Program-made: the position numbers and the translations under genes
Origin: Peribacillus loiseleuriae
Lineage (GTDB): Bacteria; Bacillota; Bacilli; Bacillales; DSM-1321
DNA length: 64,000 nucleotides
Direction: 5' to 3'
Assembly (NCBI RefSeq): GCF_001183985.1
Contig: NZ_LFZW01000001.1
Span: forward strand, 2,243,357 to 2,307,356
Notes under the pieces: model-generated
Seen by the model: the letters and a program-made list of their open reading frames with translations, nothing else
What the model was told of the DNA's origin: nothing
The model's database searches: none
In this document: positions 8,584 to 17,888 of the stretch, one piece after another
How positions within the stretch are numbered: the first letter of the stretch is position 1
Layout of the letters: each line of letters opens with the position of its first letter

Positions 8584-9999
8584 ATGTCAAAACAACAAAT
8601 TGGAGTAATCGGTTTAGCAGTAATGGGGAAAAACCTTGCATTAAATATTGAAAGTCGTGGATATTCTGTTTCTGTTTTCAATCGTTCATATGATAAAACG
8701 GAAGAGTTTTTAAAGAACGAAGCAGAAGGGAAAAATTTCGTTGGCGCAAAAACTGTTGAAGAATTTGTTAACTCATTAGAAAAACCACGTAAAATTCTTT
8801 TAATGGTTAAAGCTGGTGCAGCGACAGACGCAACGATTGATTCGTTAAAACCATATCTTGAAAAAGGGGACATCCTTATGGATGGTGGAAATACTTTCTT
8901 CCAAGATACAATTAGACGTAATAAAGAACTTGCACCTACAGGTATTCACTTCATCGGTACAGGCGTTTCTGGTGGAGAAGAAGGAGCATTAAAAGGGCCT
9001 TCAATTATGCCTGGTGGACAAAAAGAAGCATATGAGCTTGTGGAACCAATTTTAACTGCCATTTCAGCAAAAGTTGAAGGCGATGCTTGTGTTACATATA
9101 TCGGACCGAACGGTGCTGGCCATTATGTAAAAATGGTTCATAATGGAATTGAATATGGAGATATGCAATTAATTTGTGAAGCATACTTTATTCTTAAAAA
9201 CGTACTTGGTTTAAGTGCGACAGAACTTCATGATGTATTTGCAGAATGGAATAAAGGTGAGTTAGACAGCTATTTAATCGAAATTACTGCTGACATCTTT
9301 ACAAAAGTTGACGAAGAAACAGGTAAACCACTTGTTGATATGATCCTTGATACGGCTGGACAAAAAGGAACAGGTAAATGGACAAGTCAAAACGCTTTAG
9401 ATTTAGGTGTTCCACTTCCGATTATTACAGAATCAGTATTCGCTCGCTTTATCTCCGCAATGAAAGATGAGCGTGTAAAAGCAAGTCAATTGTTAACAGG
9501 ACCTAAAGTTGAAGCATTTAAAGGTAAAAAAGAAGAGTTAATAGAAGCAGTACGTAAAGCTCTTTATTTAAGCAAAATTGTTTCATATGCTCAAGGCTTT
9601 GCACAAATGCGCGCAGCATCTGAAGAATACGATTGGAATCTAAGCTACGGTGATATCGCAATGATCTTCCGTGGTGGTTGTATCATCCGTGCACAATTCC
9701 TACAAAAAATTAAAGAAGCATATGACCAAGATCCTAAATTGGCAAACTTGTTATTAGATCCATACTTTAAAGAGATTGCTGAAGGTTACCAATCTGCATT
9801 GCGTGAAGTTCTTACATTGGCTATTGAGAGTGGAATCCCAGTTCCATCATTCGCGAGCGCAATTGCTTATTATGATAGCTATCGTACAGAAACTTTACCA
9901 GCTAATCTATTGCAAGCTCAACGTGATTACTTTGGTGCGCATACGTATCAACGTGTGGACAAAGAAGGCGTGTTCCATACAAACTGGATGGGCGAGTAA
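8584..9999 (+). CDS. gnd: 6-phosphogluconate dehydrogenase, decarboxylating
   Basis: Oxidises 6-phosphogluconate to ribulose 5-phosphate and CO2. The 471-residue protein matches the family length. It carries the dinucleotide fold [13 protein letters not shown] at the N-terminus, the substrate signature [17 protein letters not shown], and the catalytic [17 protein letters not shown] segment. ATG at 8584 has AAAGGAA nine bases upstream; a GTG at 8563 is less likely. In a hexuronate island it would be the exit step if glucuronate is converted to gluconate and 6-phosphogluconate, as proposed for the nickel-pincer cluster at 31.8-40.8 kb. It could also be the cell's general pentose-phosphate enzyme. 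Confidence 0.95.
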   Translation: MSKQQIGVIGLAVMGKNLALNIESRGYSVSVFNRSYDKTEEFLKNEAEGKNFVGAKTVEEFVNSLEKPRKILLMVKAGAATDATIDSLKPYLEKGDILMDGGNTFFQDTIRRNKELAPTGIHFIGTGVSGGEEGALKGPSIMPGGQKEAYELVEPILTAISAKVEGDACVTYIGPNGAGHYVKMVHNGIEYGDMQLICEAYFILKNVLGLSATELHDVFAEWNKGELDSYLIEITADIFTKVDEETGKPLVDMILDTAGQKGTGKWTSQNALDLGVPLPIITESVFARFISAMKDERVKASQLLTGPKVEAFKGKKEELIEAVRKALYLSKIVSYAQGFAQMRAASEEYDWNLSYGDIAMIFRGGCIIRAQFLQKIKEAYDQDPKLANLLLDPYFKEIAEGYQSALREVLTLAIESGIPVPSFASAIAYYDSYRTETLPANLLQAQRDYFGAHTYQRVDKEGVFHTNWMGE

Positions 10000-10018
10000 T
10001 TAGGAACAGAAATAAGAA

Positions 10019-10058
10019 AAACGGACGAAACCTTATGTATCAAGGGTTTCGTCCGTTT
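10019..10058 (+). terminator. Terminator after gnd
   Basis: The inverted repeat AAACGGACGAAACC...GGTTTCGTCCGTTT begins 20 bases after the gnd stop and is followed by a T-rich tract. Confidence 0.85.
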
Positions 10059-10125
10059 GTTTATTGTTTGAACCTGCCCCTATTGGATACTTGTTGACCA
10101 ATTCCGTCAACAGTTTGTCAACAAA

Positions 10126-10332
10126 TTATGATTGATTAAATTTGAATAGATTATCCAATTTGTCAGCAGCTTATTGATCTACGGATTGCAAGGCATGTCC
10201 GTAAGTATCCATGGTAATACTTATACTAGAATGTCCCAATTTTTCAGATATTATCTTCGCATGAACTCCTTGGTTGGTTAATAAAGTAGCTGATGTATGT
10301 TTTAGATCGTGTAATAGAATTTGACTGACCAT
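10126..10332 (-). pseudogene. Tyrosine recombinase (phage/ICE integrase) C-terminal remnant
   Basis: The minus strand reads ILLHDLKHTSATLLTNQG, then KIISEKLGHSSISITMDTYGH, the C-terminal catalytic block of tyrosine integrases. The H-x-x-[RK]-H is present as HDLKH, the LGH box is intact, and the nucleophile region is TMDTYGH. A TAA at 10173-10171 interrupts the typical tail AADKLDNLF, which continues in frame to 10126. Upstream (10333-10520) no coherent N-terminal part can be read. This is a relic of an integrated element beside the siderophore locus. Confidence 0.7.
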
Positions 10333-10527
10333 TTAACCATTTTTTAGTTCTTTCATGTTAGATCTATAGTTTTCCCACTTTACAACTATTCAAATAATCT
10401 GTAATTCTCCGTTTTTCTATATTAATCCAAATCAGTCCCTCTTTCTAAACACAGCTTGAAGTTTTTCGTTCTACGCTGACTAAATTGTATTTCACTTCTT
10501 TCTTCATATACTCCTGTGTAATCTACT

Positions 10528-10962
10528 ATGGTATCCATGTCACCATACAATAGCCGGTTCCTTAAAAAGTATTTAGATAAACATCAAATTAATGATCCTG
10601 GCTACCATATAAGACCCGGTTATTCTAATAGTTTATACAATGAATCGATTGAAAAATTAGTTTACTACATCCAATCTCTTGGAACACAAGTGAATTTGGC
10701 TGTAATAATGGAATCGTTATCGGAAATGTATGATATTCCAGAAAAAATATTTTGGCAGATTACAGAAATGAAATTAAGAGAATCCTTACAAGTAATCGAT
10801 ATTCCTGAAAGAGATAGAGAAATACTACATTATCAGCTATTTGGAAATAAAGAGTGGCCAGTGAAGTTAATTATTCGTCCATTACTTGAAGCGGATGGTG
10901 TACCAGGGGCGATGCCATCTGGTAAGGGTGTAGGACATAATCCATTTCACGTAAATTATTAA
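10528..10962 (+). CDS. Probable C-terminal fragment of an IucA/IucC-type siderophore synthetase
   Basis: The 144-residue ORF has no clear ribosome site and an in-frame stop just upstream at 10519-10521. Its layout (LVYYIQSLGTQVNLAVIMES, then FWQITEMKL, then EWPVKLIIRPLLEADG and a terminal HNPF) resembles the end of NIS siderophore synthetases, where a C-terminal domain ends in a W-x-x-K...RxxL...NP pattern. The family normally has ~600 residues, so this would be a truncated relic. The neighbouring Fur-controlled siderophore uptake genes fit. The assignment rests on remembered patterns only; a small unrelated hypothetical protein is the alternative. Confidence 0.4.
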   Translation: MVSMSPYNSRFLKKYLDKHQINDPGYHIRPGYSNSLYNESIEKLVYYIQSLGTQVNLAVIMESLSEMYDIPEKIFWQITEMKLRESLQVIDIPERDREILHYQLFGNKEWPVKLIIRPLLEADGVPGAMPSGKGVGHNPFHVNY

Positions 10963-10973
10963 TGGAGGATTGT

Positions 10974-11564
10974 ATGTTAACTGTTAACGACTGTTTGGAA
11001 AAGTATTCCATTGATGAGATGGAGATATTTAAAACGCTTAGCACCTCTACGTTGGGCCATTTTACCGATTTTGGTTTTCTAGAAAATTATAAATGTACAA
11101 TTCCTGTAACTAAAGTGTTTGGGAAAGTGATAACGGTAAAATTATCAAATGGAGATGGTTACCCGTTAAATATCGCTCTTCAACATGCTACCGAAGGAGA
11201 TATTTTAGTTATTGATACTTCAGGGAATAAAACACATGCTTGTTGGGGGGAATTTAGAACTAGAAAAGCAGAAGAAATCGGCTTAACTGCCATTATTGTT
11301 GGTGGTGCAGTAACAGATATTGAATATTTGAGAACGAGCCATGTACCTGTATTTTATGAGTTGGTCTCCTCAAGAACAACAAGAGTTTTAAAGTTGGAGG
11401 GAGAAGTGAACACGGTAGTAAGTGTAGGTAACGTCGTTTTTGAATCAGGTGATTATGTCATTGCAGATCAAGATGGAATATATAAATTCAATTATTTAAA
11501 TTACAAAAAGTTAATAAAAGCAGCGAGAGAGAAAGAAAGAGTTGAAAAATTAAGAAGATTTTAA
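10974..11564 (+). CDS. RraA-like protein (HMG/CHA aldolase superfamily)
   Basis: This 196-residue protein has the RraA/4-hydroxy-4-methyl-2-oxoglutarate aldolase fold signature: ALQHATEGDILVIDTSGN, then WGEFRTRKAEEIGLTAIIVGGAVTDI, with the conserved G-x-x-x-x-x-A and GG..D elements used for metal/oxaloacetate binding in the aldolase members. ATG at 10974 follows GGAGG. It starts 11 bases after the stop of the preceding ORF, so the two may have been an operon. Many members are not RNase regulators but aldolases or decarboxylases on small keto acids; a role in siderophore precursor supply is only suggested by position. Confidence 0.65.
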   Translation: MLTVNDCLEKYSIDEMEIFKTLSTSTLGHFTDFGFLENYKCTIPVTKVFGKVITVKLSNGDGYPLNIALQHATEGDILVIDTSGNKTHACWGEFRTRKAEEIGLTAIIVGGAVTDIEYLRTSHVPVFYELVSSRTTRVLKLEGEVNTVVSVGNVVFESGDYVIADQDGIYKFNYLNYKKLIKAAREKERVEKLRRF

Positions 11565-11608
11565 AATGACTCTTCACAATTTCTGAATCAATGTTATTAT
11601 ATATTATT

Positions 11609-11627
11609 GATAATGATTATCATTATC
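11609..11627 (+). promoter_or_regulatory. Fur box
   Basis: GATAATGATTATCATTATC is identical to the 19-base Fur consensus. It lies 27 bases before the start of the siderophore-binding lipoprotein gene, predicting iron-repressed transcription of the uptake operon. Confidence 0.93.
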
Positions 11628-11654
11628 GTTTATAAAAACAAAAGGGGTGTTCAC

Positions 11655-12629
11655 ATGTTTCGCAGTAATAAGATAATTCCGATTATTTTTTGTGCTATGG
11701 CACTACTGTTATTTATAGTAGGCTGTGGCAATAAGGCAACAACAACGGCAAGTAAAGAAAGAGAAACACCATCAAAAGAGGAGCGTATTGTTAAACACGC
11801 AGCAGGAGAGACAACGATAATAGGTACGCCTAAAAAAATCGTAACGCTATATCAAGGAGCTAATGATACAGCTGTCGCGCTAGGAGTAAAACCTGTTGGT
11901 GTCGTTGAGTCTTGGGATCAACAACCAATTTATGAATATTTAAGATCTGATTTAGAAGGTACAACTATTCTTGGACAAGAGTTGCAGCCTAATTTAGAAG
12001 AGATTTCTAAATTGAAGCCAGATTTAATTATCGCATCTAAGTATCGTCATGAGAAAATTTATCCGCAATTATCTAAAATTGCTCCAACCATTATGGACGA
12101 TACAGTTTATGAATGGAAAGATACGTTGAATATAATGGCTGATGCATTAAATAAACAAGATAAAGCGGTTGAATTATTAGCAGAGTGGGATACTCGAGTA
12201 GAAGATTTTAAATCACAAATGGGTGAGGAGTTACCAATTAAAGCAACTATTACAAACTTCCGCTCTGATCATATGCGTGTTTACTATAATAGTTATGCAG
12301 GATCCATTTTGAAAGAATTAGGGTTTGATAGACTTGAACGCCCTGCCGGCTCTGAAGGTGAAGACTGGGGAGAGAAGATTACTTCAAAAGAACGTATTCC
12401 TGATTTGAACGCTGATACGATCTTCAATTTCAATGCATCTAAAGATTCAGAACTAGTTGAGAAAAACTATGAAGAGTGGACAAATCATCCGCTTTGGAAA
12501 GAGCTTGATGCTGTGAAAAACGATAAAGTTTATCAAGTTGATGAAGTGTATTGGAGTGCAGGTGCTGGTTATAAATCTGCGAATTTAATGCTCGATAGCT
12601 TATATGATATTTATAAACTGAAAAAGTAA
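11655..12629 (+). CDS. Ferric-siderophore ABC transporter substrate-binding lipoprotein
   Basis: The 324-residue protein has a basic start, a hydrophobic stretch and the lipobox FIVGC (cysteine near residue 24), followed by a two-lobed class III binding fold (VTLYQGANDTAVALGVKPVGV, ISKLKPDLIIAS, NDKVYQVDEVYW). It would sit on the outer face of the membrane and deliver a ferric siderophore or ferric citrate (FecB/YfmC-like) to the following permeases. The ATG at 11655 is chosen because AAGGGGTG precedes it; the open frame upstream runs through the Fur box and is not coding. Confidence 0.88.
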   Translation: MFRSNKIIPIIFCAMALLLFIVGCGNKATTTASKERETPSKEERIVKHAAGETTIIGTPKKIVTLYQGANDTAVALGVKPVGVVESWDQQPIYEYLRSDLEGTTILGQELQPNLEEISKLKPDLIIASKYRHEKIYPQLSKIAPTIMDDTVYEWKDTLNIMADALNKQDKAVELLAEWDTRVEDFKSQMGEELPIKATITNFRSDHMRVYYNSYAGSILKELGFDRLERPAGSEGEDWGEKITSKERIPDLNADTIFNFNASKDSELVEKNYEEWTNHPLWKELDAVKNDKVYQVDEVYWSAGAGYKSANLMLDSLYDIYKLKK

Positions 12630-12649
12630 GTGAAGGACCAAGATAATAG

Positions 12650-12700
12650 GGAACCTGCTGAGAAATGAACAATATTTGTTCATCATTGAAGCGGGTTTTC
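12650..12700 (+). terminator. Terminator/attenuator hairpin between binding protein and permease genes
   Basis: AACCTGCT pairs with AGCGGGTT around an inner hairpin ATGAACAA/TTGTTCAT, followed by TTTCTTT. It may lower permease expression relative to the binding protein. Confidence 0.55.
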
Positions 12701-12740
12701 TTTAATGATGGATGAAGTCATAAAGATGAATGGTGATTAA

Positions 12741-13757
12741 ATGCTACAACACGTAAAGCAAAATAAAGGGAAAATGTTTGGCTTATTTTTGTTAATGGTT
12801 TTATTATTCGTTTCGATGTTATCCAGTTTGATGTTCGGTAAGACACATTATACGCTGGCTGATCTTTATAGCATGATAACGTCGTTTCATGCACAAGATT
12901 TAACACATATTATTATTTGGAAAGAAAGGTTTCCGCGGATGGTAATTGCTGTCGTAACTGGAGCTTCGCTTTCGGTTTCTGGTCTGATAAGTCAATTGCT
13001 AACGCGTAATTCATTGGGTTCACCTAGTGTACTAGGGATTAATTCAGGTACAATTTTCTTTATTGTCGTTTTTGTTGTTATTTTTAAAGTATCTGATTTA
13101 AATATTATTGTTTATTTCGCATTTTTGGGAGCGCTAATAGCAGCTATATTCGTTTATATTCTTGGCTCATTGAGTTATTCAGGGACAACTTCTGTGAAGA
13201 TTATTTTAGCTGGAATAGCCGTTAATGCAATATTTGTTTCATTTACACAAATTATTTTATTAATGAATCAAAAAGGGATGAATGATGTTCTGTTTTGGAT
13301 GGCAGGTACGATTAGTGGCCGGACTTTAGACATGATTTTAGCTGTTTTGCCTTTTTTACTAATTTCCCTCATTGTGATGTGTTTTTTAGGACGGTCTATG
13401 AACATTTACGCGTCTGGAGAAAAAGTTGCGAAAGGATTAGGGCAAAACGTGATTGTAATGAAAGTGTCGTTACTTGTATTAATGGTTGTACTTGCTGGTG
13501 GATCATTAGCGGTAATTGGTAACGTTGCCTTTGTTGGTTTAATCATTCCGCATTTAGCCAAAACACTTGTCGGGAATAGTTATGCTTGGATGACGTCTTA
13601 TTCTATTTTACTAGGAAGTATCTTCATGCTGGTCGCTGATATTAGTACAAGACTGATTAATCCGCCTGCGGAAATTCCTTTAGGTGTTATAACCGCATTT
13701 ATCGGAGCGCCGTTCTTCATTTATATTGCTTTTAAAGGAGGGCGTGCACGTGGCTAA
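12741..13757 (+). CDS. FecCD-family iron-siderophore ABC permease 1
   Basis: The 338-residue integral membrane protein has about nine to ten hydrophobic spans and the FecCD signatures RFPRMVIAVVTGASLSVSG, GAPFF near the end and the PHLAKTLVG coupling-helix region (GLIIPHLAK). It forms the membrane channel with the next gene product and is energised by the ATPase at 15549-16349. GGTGAT precedes the ATG. The stop overlaps the next gene by eight bases. Confidence 0.9.
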   Translation: MLQHVKQNKGKMFGLFLLMVLLFVSMLSSLMFGKTHYTLADLYSMITSFHAQDLTHIIIWKERFPRMVIAVVTGASLSVSGLISQLLTRNSLGSPSVLGINSGTIFFIVVFVVIFKVSDLNIIVYFAFLGALIAAIFVYILGSLSYSGTTSVKIILAGIAVNAIFVSFTQIILLMNQKGMNDVLFWMAGTISGRTLDMILAVLPFLLISLIVMCFLGRSMNIYASGEKVAKGLGQNVIVMKVSLLVLMVVLAGGSLAVIGNVAFVGLIIPHLAKTLVGNSYAWMTSYSILLGSIFMLVADISTRLINPPAEIPLGVITAFIGAPFFIYIAFKGGRARG

Positions 13758-14793
13758 TCGATGGATCATTCGGTCGGAAAATGAGAAATTATCTTTTTTT
13801 ATGATAAAGAAAGAGGTTTATAAAACGATAGCGGTATTGGTTAGTTTATTGTTAGTTGTTTTGTTAGGATTAATTGTTGGTATCGACATGATACCGATTC
13901 ATGATGTGATTAATTATTTATTTAATCTAGCTCCAATTGAGAATGATTTTGCACTTGGGGAATTGAGACTGCCGCGTGTTTTGTCGGGAATGGTTGTTGG
14001 CGCATCACTTGCTGTCGCTGGTTTAATAGTGCAAGGGATCATTCGAAACCCACTTGCTTCACCGGATGTTATTGGTGTAACAAGTGGTGCTTCTGTAGCT
14101 GCAGTTTTATTTTTAACTTACTTAAGTGATTCAATGGGGGTTCAGTGGACACCAGTCTTTGCTGTTATTGGTGCGATTATTACGTTTTTCATTATTTATC
14201 TTTTTTCATTACATCCATCGATTACTGCAAATCGAATTGTGTTAATCGGCATCGGGTTAGCATCACTAGCGAATGCACTCATTATGTATATTCTCGTAAT
14301 GTCTGCTTCGTTTTCATCTGAACGCGCGTACTTATGGCTGATAGGAAGTTTATATGGCGTCAGTTGGTTGGAGACAATATCAAGTTTTGTGTCATTTATT
14401 GTCTTATTTATCATTATTATGTGGTCGAAGCGGAAATTTGAGTTGTACAGTTACGGTGATGCAGTTGCTATGCAGTTAGGGTTGAATTTAAAGCGATTTA
14501 GAATTTTGTTTTTGTTCTTCAGTTCATTGCTTTGTGGATTGTCTGTAGCTGTAGCTGTAGGAATTGGTTTTATAGGTTTGTTGACACCGCATATATCAAG
14601 AAGAATTGTTCGGAATCATACATCACTTTTATTCATTACGACAGCTGGTATTGGTGCAATACTAGTCTTACTAGCTGACTGGATCGCACGCATAGCCTTT
14701 CAACCATTAGATATTCCTGCAGGTGTTTTTACGTCTGGTATCGGTGCACCATTCTTTATTTATCTACTAATAAAAAAAAGAAATTCATTGTAA
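13750..14793 (+). CDS. FecCD-family iron-siderophore ABC permease 2
   Basis: A 347-residue partner of the preceding permease, with LRLPRVLSGMVVGASLAVAG, GFIGLLTPHISRRIV and a terminal IGAPFFIYLL. The GTG at 13750 is the likely start: AGGAGG lies inside the end of the upstream gene at the right distance, giving an eight-base overlap and translational coupling. Together the two permeases resemble the YfmD/YfmE and FhuB/FhuG pairs. Confidence 0.88.
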   Translation: MANRWIIRSENEKLSFFMIKKEVYKTIAVLVSLLLVVLLGLIVGIDMIPIHDVINYLFNLAPIENDFALGELRLPRVLSGMVVGASLAVAGLIVQGIIRNPLASPDVIGVTSGASVAAVLFLTYLSDSMGVQWTPVFAVIGAIITFFIIYLFSLHPSITANRIVLIGIGLASLANALIMYILVMSASFSSERAYLWLIGSLYGVSWLETISSFVSFIVLFIIIMWSKRKFELYSYGDAVAMQLGLNLKRFRILFLFFSSLLCGLSVAVAVGIGFIGLLTPHISRRIVRNHTSLLFITTAGIGAILVLLADWIARIAFQPLDIPAGVFTSGIGAPFFIYLLIKKRNSL

Positions 14794-14804
14794 GGATGAT
14801 ATGA

Positions 14805-15568
14805 ATGAGAAGTATTGTTATGAATGAACTGAAATCTTTCGATATTCATCTAGAACATGATAAGTCTAAAGAGTTTCCAATAACAGATTTGCTAATTGAA
14901 GAAAAATGTTTATCGTATTTACAAAAACAAATGATAGAGATAAAGGCACCGAATTTATCAGTTACAGCTTCAATGCTATCAAAAAGATATGCTTATCTTG
15001 TCGTGTCATCTACTTTATATAGCATGGTAGAATTCGACTGTGCCCTTAAATTCCCTATAAATGCATGCTCTTTAAATAAAGAACGTAAATTATGTATTCA
15101 AGCAAGTATGTGTAAATGGCAGGAACTTAAGAGCGCAGAGAGGGAACAATGGCGTGAAACTGTGCTTAGCACTCTTTTTTCGTCTCATATTACGCCAGTT
15201 TAAAGATGCTGAAAAAGACATCCCGCGTATCAGCAGCAATTTTGTGGGAAAATGTAGCCATTCGAATTAACTCATTGTACCGAAAAACCCTTGCGAAAGA
15301 AGTAGTTCCGGGGAAAATAGAACGATTATACAGTGACTTTAATTTCTTGAAAAATGCAAGTGGAGATTTGTTTAATTTAACAGAAAACCCGATTAAACAT
15401 TATTTGAAAATTGGAGAAGAACTTAGATTAAATCCATGTCGGAAAACATGTTGTTTGTACTATAGATTAGAAGAAGATGTTGAAGGCATCGGTTATTGTG
15501 GTAATTGTCCGATTAAAAAAAAGCAGACAAAAGCGAGGATCTTATACAATGTGCGAAATAAAAATTAA
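14805..15568 (+). pseudogene. FhuF-like siderophore-iron reductase, split by a stop and frame change
   Basis: Two abutting reading frames (14805-15203 and 15206-15568) together make ~252 residues, the usual size of Bacillus IucA/IucC C-terminal-domain or FhuF-like proteins. The first holds the N-terminal half (VTASMLSKRYAYLVVSSTLY). The second begins AILWENVAIRINSLY and ends in the [2Fe-2S] motif: RKTCC, ten residues, then CGNC. The break is TAA at 15201-15203, with the second half in a different frame starting at an ATG three bases on. This is either a frameshift mutation, a sequencing error, or termination-reinitiation yielding two subunits. The intact protein would reduce ferric siderophores in the cytosol. 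Confidence 0.7.
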
Positions 15569-16349
15569 TGTCAAAGATATTACATTATCATACGGAGATT
15601 CGACAGTAATTGATTCATTAAATTTAGCTATCCCTAAGGGGAAAATTACTGTATTCATAGGTCGAAATGGGTGTGGGAAATCGACTTTGTTACACGCAAT
15701 TGCCCGTTTATTAAAACCACAAACGGGTAGCGTATTTCTTGATGACCGAAACATTCTTAAAATGAAATCAAAAGAAGTGGCTAAAAAATTAGCCATTTTA
15801 CCACAATCACCAATCGCACCAGAAGGCGTAACAGTGGAGCAGTTAGTAAAACAAGGTAGATACCCTTATCAAAGCACTTTTAAACAATGGACAATGGAAT
15901 ATGAAACAGCTCTTAATCATGCTTTAACAGTAACAAACATGACTGAATTGAAAGATAGAAACGTTTATGAATTATCAGGTGGTCAACGTCAAAGGGCTTG
16001 GATTGCCCTTAATCTTGCTCAAAATACTGATACCATATTATTAGATGAGCCTACTACATATTTAGACTTAACACACCAAATTGAAATTTTAGACTTGTTG
16101 TATGATTTAAATAGAGAAGAGAATAGAACTATCGTTATGGTTTTGCACGATATTAATTTAGCTTGTCGTTATGCGGATCATCTCGTAGCGATAAAAAATC
16201 AAAAAGTTTATTGTCAAGGAGCTCCAGAAAAAATGATAACGAGGGAAAACATTGAACATATTTATGGACTAAAATGTCGCATCGGTGTGGACAGTCAATT
16301 TGGCACACCGATCTGTTTCCCAGACGGTAAAGGAAGAAAAATAAACTGA
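15549..16349 (+). CDS. Iron-siderophore ABC transporter ATPase (FhuC/FecE type)
   Basis: The 266-residue ATPase has Walker A GRNGCGKST, signature LSGGQRQRAWIALNLAQ, Walker B TILLDEPTTYLDL and a switch His in MVLHDINLACRYADH. ATG at 15549 follows GAGGATC and overlaps the end of the FhuF-like frame by 20 bases, so it is last in the operon. It powers the FecCD permease pair. Confidence 0.93.
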   Translation: MCEIKINVKDITLSYGDSTVIDSLNLAIPKGKITVFIGRNGCGKSTLLHAIARLLKPQTGSVFLDDRNILKMKSKEVAKKLAILPQSPIAPEGVTVEQLVKQGRYPYQSTFKQWTMEYETALNHALTVTNMTELKDRNVYELSGGQRQRAWIALNLAQNTDTILLDEPTTYLDLTHQIEILDLLYDLNREENRTIVMVLHDINLACRYADHLVAIKNQKVYCQGAPEKMITRENIEHIYGLKCRIGVDSQFGTPICFPDGKGRKIN

Positions 16350-16742
16350 ATAATCGAACGCGAATTGTATAAAACACCTCGATTTTCAACAATTATTCTA
16401 GGTACAAGGGCATGAAATGAAATTTATTTATGCATGATATTGAAGGAAATCAATCATACTACATTAATAGGAAGTCATTTTGCCAGCAATGCTAAATGTA
16501 AGTTGAAATAGAAAACGTAATTTCACTTGAAAACGTTAGTAATAAAGGGTTATTATTATTCTTGTAAAAGATTATACTTATATCATTGATTCAAAATAGA
16601 TCGAATTCAAATATTATGGTGTTGGAATAAATTGAGAAGTTAATAACTTCCACAATATGAAATACCCATTAACTACGCTGTATTTTGTGTGAAGTGTCAC
16701 TTTTAGAATATCCACATCAGAAAAAAGTTTTGTGAAATACTA
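16350..16742. other. Intergenic region without visible genes
   Basis: About 390 AT-rich bases after the siderophore operon. GAATAAT and ATTATTC flanking ~40 bases just after the ATPase stop might form a weak terminator. No coding frame or conserved site is recognised. Confidence 0.35.
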
Positions 16743-16792
16743 ACAGCGACAAACCTAGCGCAATTCATGCAAGGTTTGTCGCTGTTTTTTTT
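16743..16792 (+). terminator. Strong terminator of an unseen transcript
   Basis: A perfect 14-base inverted repeat (ACAGCGACAAACCT and its complement) around a 15-base loop is followed by eight Ts. No gene directly precedes it; it lies ~390 bases past the siderophore operon and ~165 before the AraC-type gene. Confidence 0.8.
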
Positions 16793-16955
16793 CTAGTATT
16801 TTACTGTGGTTTCATTTCAAAAAGCAATATCAGTCAAAAATAAATAAAATCTAAGCAGTTTTGGAGAATGTTTTTTCTGATTGATTGCATTAAAATAAAA
16901 GTAGCTTCAGTTAGACAAACTTAATTGATAGCGTTTTCGTAAAGGTGTGAGAAAG

Positions 16956-17840
16956 ATGGATGAATGGATACACGCTCACTATAGAATGCAAGGAATGCTA
17001 ACTCCTTCATTTACTTTTCATTCTCACCACGAATATGAAATATATTTTTTTCATGCAGGGGAATGTAAGTATTTAATTAACAATCGGATTTATGAATTGC
17101 AGCCGGGTGACATTATTCTCTTGGATGGTTTAACTTTGCATAAACCGAACCCTCGTTTAGTAAGTACGTATACGAGGAGTGTTATTCATTTTTCTCCGAC
17201 TTGGTTGCAGGAGTTATTATCTGTTCTTGGGCTGCCAAATTTATTGGATCCGTTTCAAAAACTGAACAATTTCTTGCTTCGTACTGGGTATGATGAATCG
17301 GGGGAATTTGTTGATGGCAAGATCGAACGGATAGTAAGCCTACTTTCGTACAGTGATAAACTGAGACAACAAACAGGTCAAAAAAGCGAGTTAGTTGAAG
17401 CGGAAGTCAAGATTGAGTTAGTTCAATTATTGTTAAAAATTTATAAAATGAGCCAAAAAGATTTAGCTCAGGTGACAAGCAAAAAAACGGAAAAGGAACA
17501 TCATGCCGAGGCCATTGCGTCATGGATTGATGCTCATTATGCCGAAAAAATTAGTTTAGATAGAATGGCGTCGGAGTTGAATTTAAGTAAGTATTATGCT
17601 TCGCATGTTTTTAAGGAAGTCACAGGTTTTACGGTGATGGAATATGTGATGGGATGTCGTCTAAATCAAGTGAAGTATTTGTTAGAAATGGAACCAAACC
17701 AAACTCTAACAGAGGTGTCTCGTGCTTCAGGTTTTGAGAGTGTATCACATTTTAGTCGGTTTTTTAAAGATAAAGTGGGCATTACGCCATCACATTATCG
17801 TAAAAATAAGCAAATTCAAGCAAACTATTCCCAAAATTAA
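16956..17840 (+). CDS. AraC-family regulator with N-terminal cupin domain
   Basis: The 294-residue regulator has an N-terminal cupin sugar-sensing domain (about residues 15-90, HSHHEYEIYFFHAGECKYLI, LQPGDIILLDGLTLHK) and a C-terminal double helix-turn-helix (about 185-285, ISLDRMASELNLSKYYASHVF, FESVSHFSRFFKDKVGITPSHYRKN). ATG at 16956 follows AAAGGTG. It directly precedes, in the same direction, the oxidoreductase/TIM-barrel operon it probably activates. A cre-like sequence (TTGATAGCGTTTTCG, two mismatches) lies upstream. Confidence 0.88.
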   Translation: MDEWIHAHYRMQGMLTPSFTFHSHHEYEIYFFHAGECKYLINNRIYELQPGDIILLDGLTLHKPNPRLVSTYTRSVIHFSPTWLQELLSVLGLPNLLDPFQKLNNFLLRTGYDESGEFVDGKIERIVSLLSYSDKLRQQTGQKSELVEAEVKIELVQLLLKIYKMSQKDLAQVTSKKTEKEHHAEAIASWIDAHYAEKISLDRMASELNLSKYYASHVFKEVTGFTVMEYVMGCRLNQVKYLLEMEPNQTLTEVSRASGFESVSHFSRFFKDKVGITPSHYRKNKQIQANYSQN

Positions 17841-17888
17841 TTTTTAAAAAGAGTGGTAGCATTTCAGCATGAAGGAGGACACGTATAA

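Noticed and set aside
11607..11654. Extended N-terminus of the siderophore-binding lipoprotein
   Set aside because: This stretch is the Fur box and ribosome site; a normal signal peptide begins at 11655.
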